Source: Oscillatoriales cyanobacterium PMM_0080
GTDB lineage: Bacteria; Cyanobacteriota; Cyanobacteriia; Cyanobacteriales; Microcoleaceae
DNA length: 55,360 nt
Assembly (NCBI GenBank): GCA_949127775.1
Contig: CASBQF010000137.1
Coordinates: 1 to 55,360, forward strand
Direction of reading: 5' to 3'
How positions within the stretch are numbered: position 1 is the first letter of the stretch; each line of letters begins with the position of its first letter. The notes below the pieces were generated by a model. It saw nothing but the letters and a program-made list of their open reading frames with translations. It searched no databases and was not told where the DNA came from. The translations under genes were made by a program, and so were the position numbers. This document shows, piece after piece, positions 52,798 through 55,360 of this stretch.

Positions 52798-55360
52798 ATG
52801 AGTTCCAATCTTACCAGTATTACTTCAAAATCTGTTCTCCACAATTTTCGTCCTAAATCGATTGTTTTCATTGATGCTGAGTTAGATGACTATCAAACTC
52901 TGGCAAACGGTGTGATCGGGAATGCTGAGACAATTATTTTAGATAAAAATAGCAATGGTATTGAGCAAATTAGTGCTAAATTGCAAGAAGTTGCTGCTGC
53001 GGGCGGAACTGTAGCTCAAGTTCACATTTTTTCTCACGGTAATTCTGGCAGCTTGCAGCTAGGTTCGGCGACGTTGAATTCGGATAGTTTGCCACAGTAT
53101 GAAAGCCAGTTGCAACAGTGGCGAAGTGCACTAACCGACAAAGCTGATATTATGCTTTACGGTTGCGATGTGGCTGCTGGTTCGGGTAGCGATTTTGTCG
53201 ATCGCCTTTCGGAGTTAACTGGGGCTGATATTGCGGCATCTACGGATTTAACTGGCAGCGGTGGTAACTGGAATTTGGAGTTTGCCAAGGGTGATATTGA
53301 AGCACCTCTAGCTTTGACTCCAGAGACAATGGCGGATTACCGAGGGACTTTAGCGACTATTACTGTCACCAACAATAATGATAGCGGGGATGGTTCCTTG
53401 AGAAGTGCGATCGCCTCCGCAGCAGCCGGCGATACTATTCAATTTGCCTCCAGTCTTGCCAGTCAAACAATCACTCTGACTTCCGGTCAACTTGCCATCA
53501 ACAAGGACTTGACAATTGATGCAGTTGGTGCTAGCAATTTAACAATTAGTGGGAACAATGCTTCGCGGGTAATCCTCACCGAAGGTTCCACCAATGTTAC
53601 TCTCAAAAACCTGATTATTGCCAACGGCAAAGTTTCGGGAACCGATGCGAATAATGAGGCAACTAGCAGCGGTGGTGGCATTCAAACTGGCGGTAACAGC
53701 ACTTTAACTTTAGAAAATTGCCAAGTCAATAATAATGTTGCCGGTTTCGGCGGCGGCATTTATACAGGTTTCCGCAGCACTGCGACTGTCATTAACAGCA
53801 AGTTTAACGGCAATGACGGTTCTTTGGCTAATAATACCGAACGCGGTGGCGGCGCGATCGCCACTAAAAGCGGTGGCTCTTTGACGATCAGAGATAGCGA
53901 ATTTACCAACAACAAAGGTAGCTACGGTGGAGCTGTTAATAACCTGTTGGGCAGCATGACCATCGAAAACTCCAAATTCACCGGCAACCGCACAGACAAA
54001 GGCCCTGGTGGCGCAGTTTACGTCGATGGTGCTAATGCTTCTGGCCCGAATGCAACCCCCGGGCCTGTGGCGGGAAATGTGGCTATCCGCAACAGCGTTT
54101 TCGACGGCAATATCGGCTCAGGAGAAGGAGGAGGAGCCTTTTTGTTTGGTTATTTTCAAGATAAGTTTGTTTTGGAAAATAGCACTTTTATTAACAATAA
54201 AGCTGTCAAGAATGCAGCAGGAATTGGAGGCTCTGGAGGTGGTGTGCGCCACGGCAATGCCGATTTGACAGTGACAAATACTACTTTTGCTAACAATACA
54301 GCCGATGACAACGGCGGTGGTTTGTGGTTGGGAGAAGATGGGAATATCAGTGTTGTCAACAGTACCTTTTCCGGCAACACCGCTGCTAAGCAGGGCGGAG
54401 GAGTCGTTGTTGGCAACAGAGATTCTTTTTCAACTAACATTGTCAACTCGACTTTTGCTAAGAATACCGCTGGGGAATTTTCTGGAGGTATTGCTACTTT
54501 TGGGAATCAGCCAATTACTGTCAAAAATTCGATTTTTGATAGCAATACGGCAGGTAATCCTTTCAAGGTTAAGCAGCAAACTGGAAGAGAACTAATTGAT
54601 GGGGGAAACAATCTGCAATTTCCCGCTAAACTGACGACGGGCGATCCTAATGATAATAATGCCACGGCAAGTGTGACGATCGCCGATCCGAAACTCGGCC
54701 CATTGCAAAATATCAATGGCGCTTTCGTGCTACCGCTACTAGCAGGAAGTCCAGCCATTGATACCGGTACTGGCAATGGTGCGCCGACTAAGGATCAGCG
54801 CGGTGTGACTCGCCCTGTTGATGGTGATGGTAACGGAAGTTCGATCGTTGATATCGGCGCTTTTGAATTTAACGGTAATGTCATACCCACACCAACTCCC
54901 ACACCAACTCCGGCGCCAACACCAACACCCACACCAACTCCAGCGCCCACACCAACACCCGCACCCACACCAACTCCCACACCAACTCCGGCGCCCACAC
55001 CAACACCCGCACCCACACCAACTCCCACGCCAACTCCGGCGCCAACTCCCACACCCGCGCCCACACCAACTCCCACACCAACTCCGGCGCCAACTCCCAC
55101 ACCCGCGCCGACACCAACTCCCACACCAACTCCGGCGCCAACTCCCACACCAACACCCGCGCCCACACCAACTCCGACGCCTGTTGGTACAACGCCAACA
55201 CCCGCGCCGACACCAACTCCCACACCAACTCCGGCGCCGACACCAACACCCGCGCCGACTCCGACTCCGACTCCGACTCCGGCGCCAACACCAACACCCG
55301 CGCCGACACCAACTCCCACACCAACTCCGGCGCCAACTCCCACACCCGCGCCCACACCCA
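52798..55360 (+). CDS. DUF4347 - beta-helix protein with long PT linker, 5' part (runs off window)
   Basis: The frame from ATG 52798 stays open to the last base (854 codons visible). The DUF4347 domain is close to that of the gene at 49213, including H80 (FSHGNSG) and C123 ([11 protein letters not shown]). The beta-helix follows from about residue 185 ([20 protein letters not shown]) to ~690, with the same closing block ([13 protein letters not shown]). From 54886 the frame enters a [14 protein letters not shown] linker of at least 158 residues, three times that of its neighbour. RTX repeats are expected beyond the edge by analogy. The weak ribosome region is AGAGG 8 nt before ATG. The repeat-rich linker could vary in length between strains. 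Confidence 0.92.
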   Translation, partial: MSSNLTSITSKSVLHNFRPKSIVFIDAELDDYQTLANGVIGNAETIILDKNSNGIEQISAKLQEVAAAGGTVAQVHIFSHGNSGSLQLGSATLNSDSLPQYESQLQQWRSALTDKADIMLYGCDVAAGSGSDFVDRLSELTGADIAASTDLTGSGGNWNLEFAKGDIEAPLALTPETMADYRGTLATITVTNNNDSGDGSLRSAIASAAAGDTIQFASSLASQTITLTSGQLAINKDLTIDAVGASNLTISGNNASRVILTEGSTNVTLKNLIIANGKVSGTDANNEATSSGGGIQTGGNSTLTLENCQVNNNVAGFGGGIYTGFRSTATVINSKFNGNDGSLANNTERGGGAIATKSGGSLTIRDSEFTNNKGSYGGAVNNLLGSMTIENSKFTGNRTDKGPGGAVYVDGANASGPNATPGPVAGNVAIRNSVFDGNIGSGEGGGAFLFGYFQDKFVLENSTFINNKAVKNAAGIGGSGGGVRHGNADLTVTNTTFANNTADDNGGGLWLGEDGNISVVNSTFSGNTAAKQGGGVVVGNRDSFSTNIVNSTFAKNTAGEFSGGIATFGNQPITVKNSIFDSNTAGNPFKVKQQTGRELIDGGNNLQFPAKLTTGDPNDNNATASVTIADPKLGPLQNINGAFVLPLLAGSPAIDTGTGNGAPTKDQRGVTRPVDGDGNGSSIVDIGAFEFNGNVIPTPTPTPTPAPTPTPTPTPAPTPTPAPTPTPTPTPAPTPTPAPTPTPTPTPAPTPTPAPTPTPTPTPAPTPTPAPTPTPTPTPAPTPTPTPAPTPTPTPVGTTPTPAPTPTPTPTPAPTPTPAPTPTPTPTPAPTPTPAPTPTPTPTPAPTPTPAPTP
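54886..55360. repeat. Tandem minisatellite encoding the Pro-Thr-Ala linker
   Basis: More than 470 bp of CCAACTCCSACACCMACNCC-type 6- and 12-bp units with GCG (Ala) at regular intervals, continuing past the window. Synonymous third-base variation is limited, which suggests recent expansion. A single interruption PVGTT (about 55179-55199) breaks the series. The minus-strand frames rich in Gly-Val here are shadows. Confidence 0.9.

Overview
The window looks like chromosomal DNA from a filamentous cyanobacterium of the Oscillatoriales (Microcoleus/Oscillatoria-like). This is an inference from the very frequent GCGATCGC-type (HIP1) octamers, the heptameric tandem repeats, the cyanobacterial gene families (GUN4 domain, NB-ARC protein with vMAP-type N-terminus, CHASE4 hybrid kinases, DUF4347/RTX giant proteins) and the dense load of small palindromic repeats. 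No rRNA or tRNA gene was recognised.

Layout. 1-2.0 kb: 3' part of a secreted RTX (calcium-binding repeat) protein and its terminator. 2-6.3 kb: repeat-rich DNA with a GNAT acetyltransferase and an IS200/IS605-type TnpB gene. 6.3-9.8 kb: a REC-GAF-GAF-histidine kinase-REC-adenylate cyclase protein. 10-12.8 kb: a small island of toxin-antitoxin-like pairs (ParE/RelE-type, VapBC-type, DUF2442/DUF4160) interleaved with copies of one ~170-bp dispersed repeat. 13.1-16.0 kb: a membrane-anchored GUN4-domain protein, a small conserved protein and a divergent NB-ARC ATPase. 16.2-22.1 kb: an acyltransferase, a large membrane protein with about eight internal repeats, and a glycosyltransferase. 22.5-27.0 kb: a 1465-residue CHASE4 hybrid kinase.

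27.2-43.2 kb is a CRISPR-Cas locus. A divergent WYL regulator faces an operon for a type III-B (Cmr) complex: cmr2/cas10, cmr3, cmr4, cmr5 and one gene encoding a natural Cmr6-Cmr1 fusion. It is followed by a candidate CARF-HEPN ribonuclease, a small membrane protein resembling Csx18, cas1, cas2, a leader and a 32-repeat array. The Cas10 GGDD motif and the HEPN Rx4H motif are intact, so cyclic-oligoadenylate signalling is plausible. The Cmr4 residue that normally cleaves target RNA appears to be missing, and no cas6 lies in the window. About 13 kb upstream sits a second, degenerate copy of the leader with three decayed repeats of the same family. It is joined directly to a gene for a small exported protein and bracketed by 44-bp direct repeats.

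44-55.4 kb: a GT39-type membrane glycosyltransferase, a conserved membrane protein, and three DUF4347 paralogues. One paralogue is a short decayed copy. The other two are large DUF4347/beta-helix/proline-threonine-linker proteins, one with C-terminal RTX repeats and one running off the window. Between them lie small non-autonomous inverted-repeat elements whose insertion is documented by exact 10-bp target duplications.
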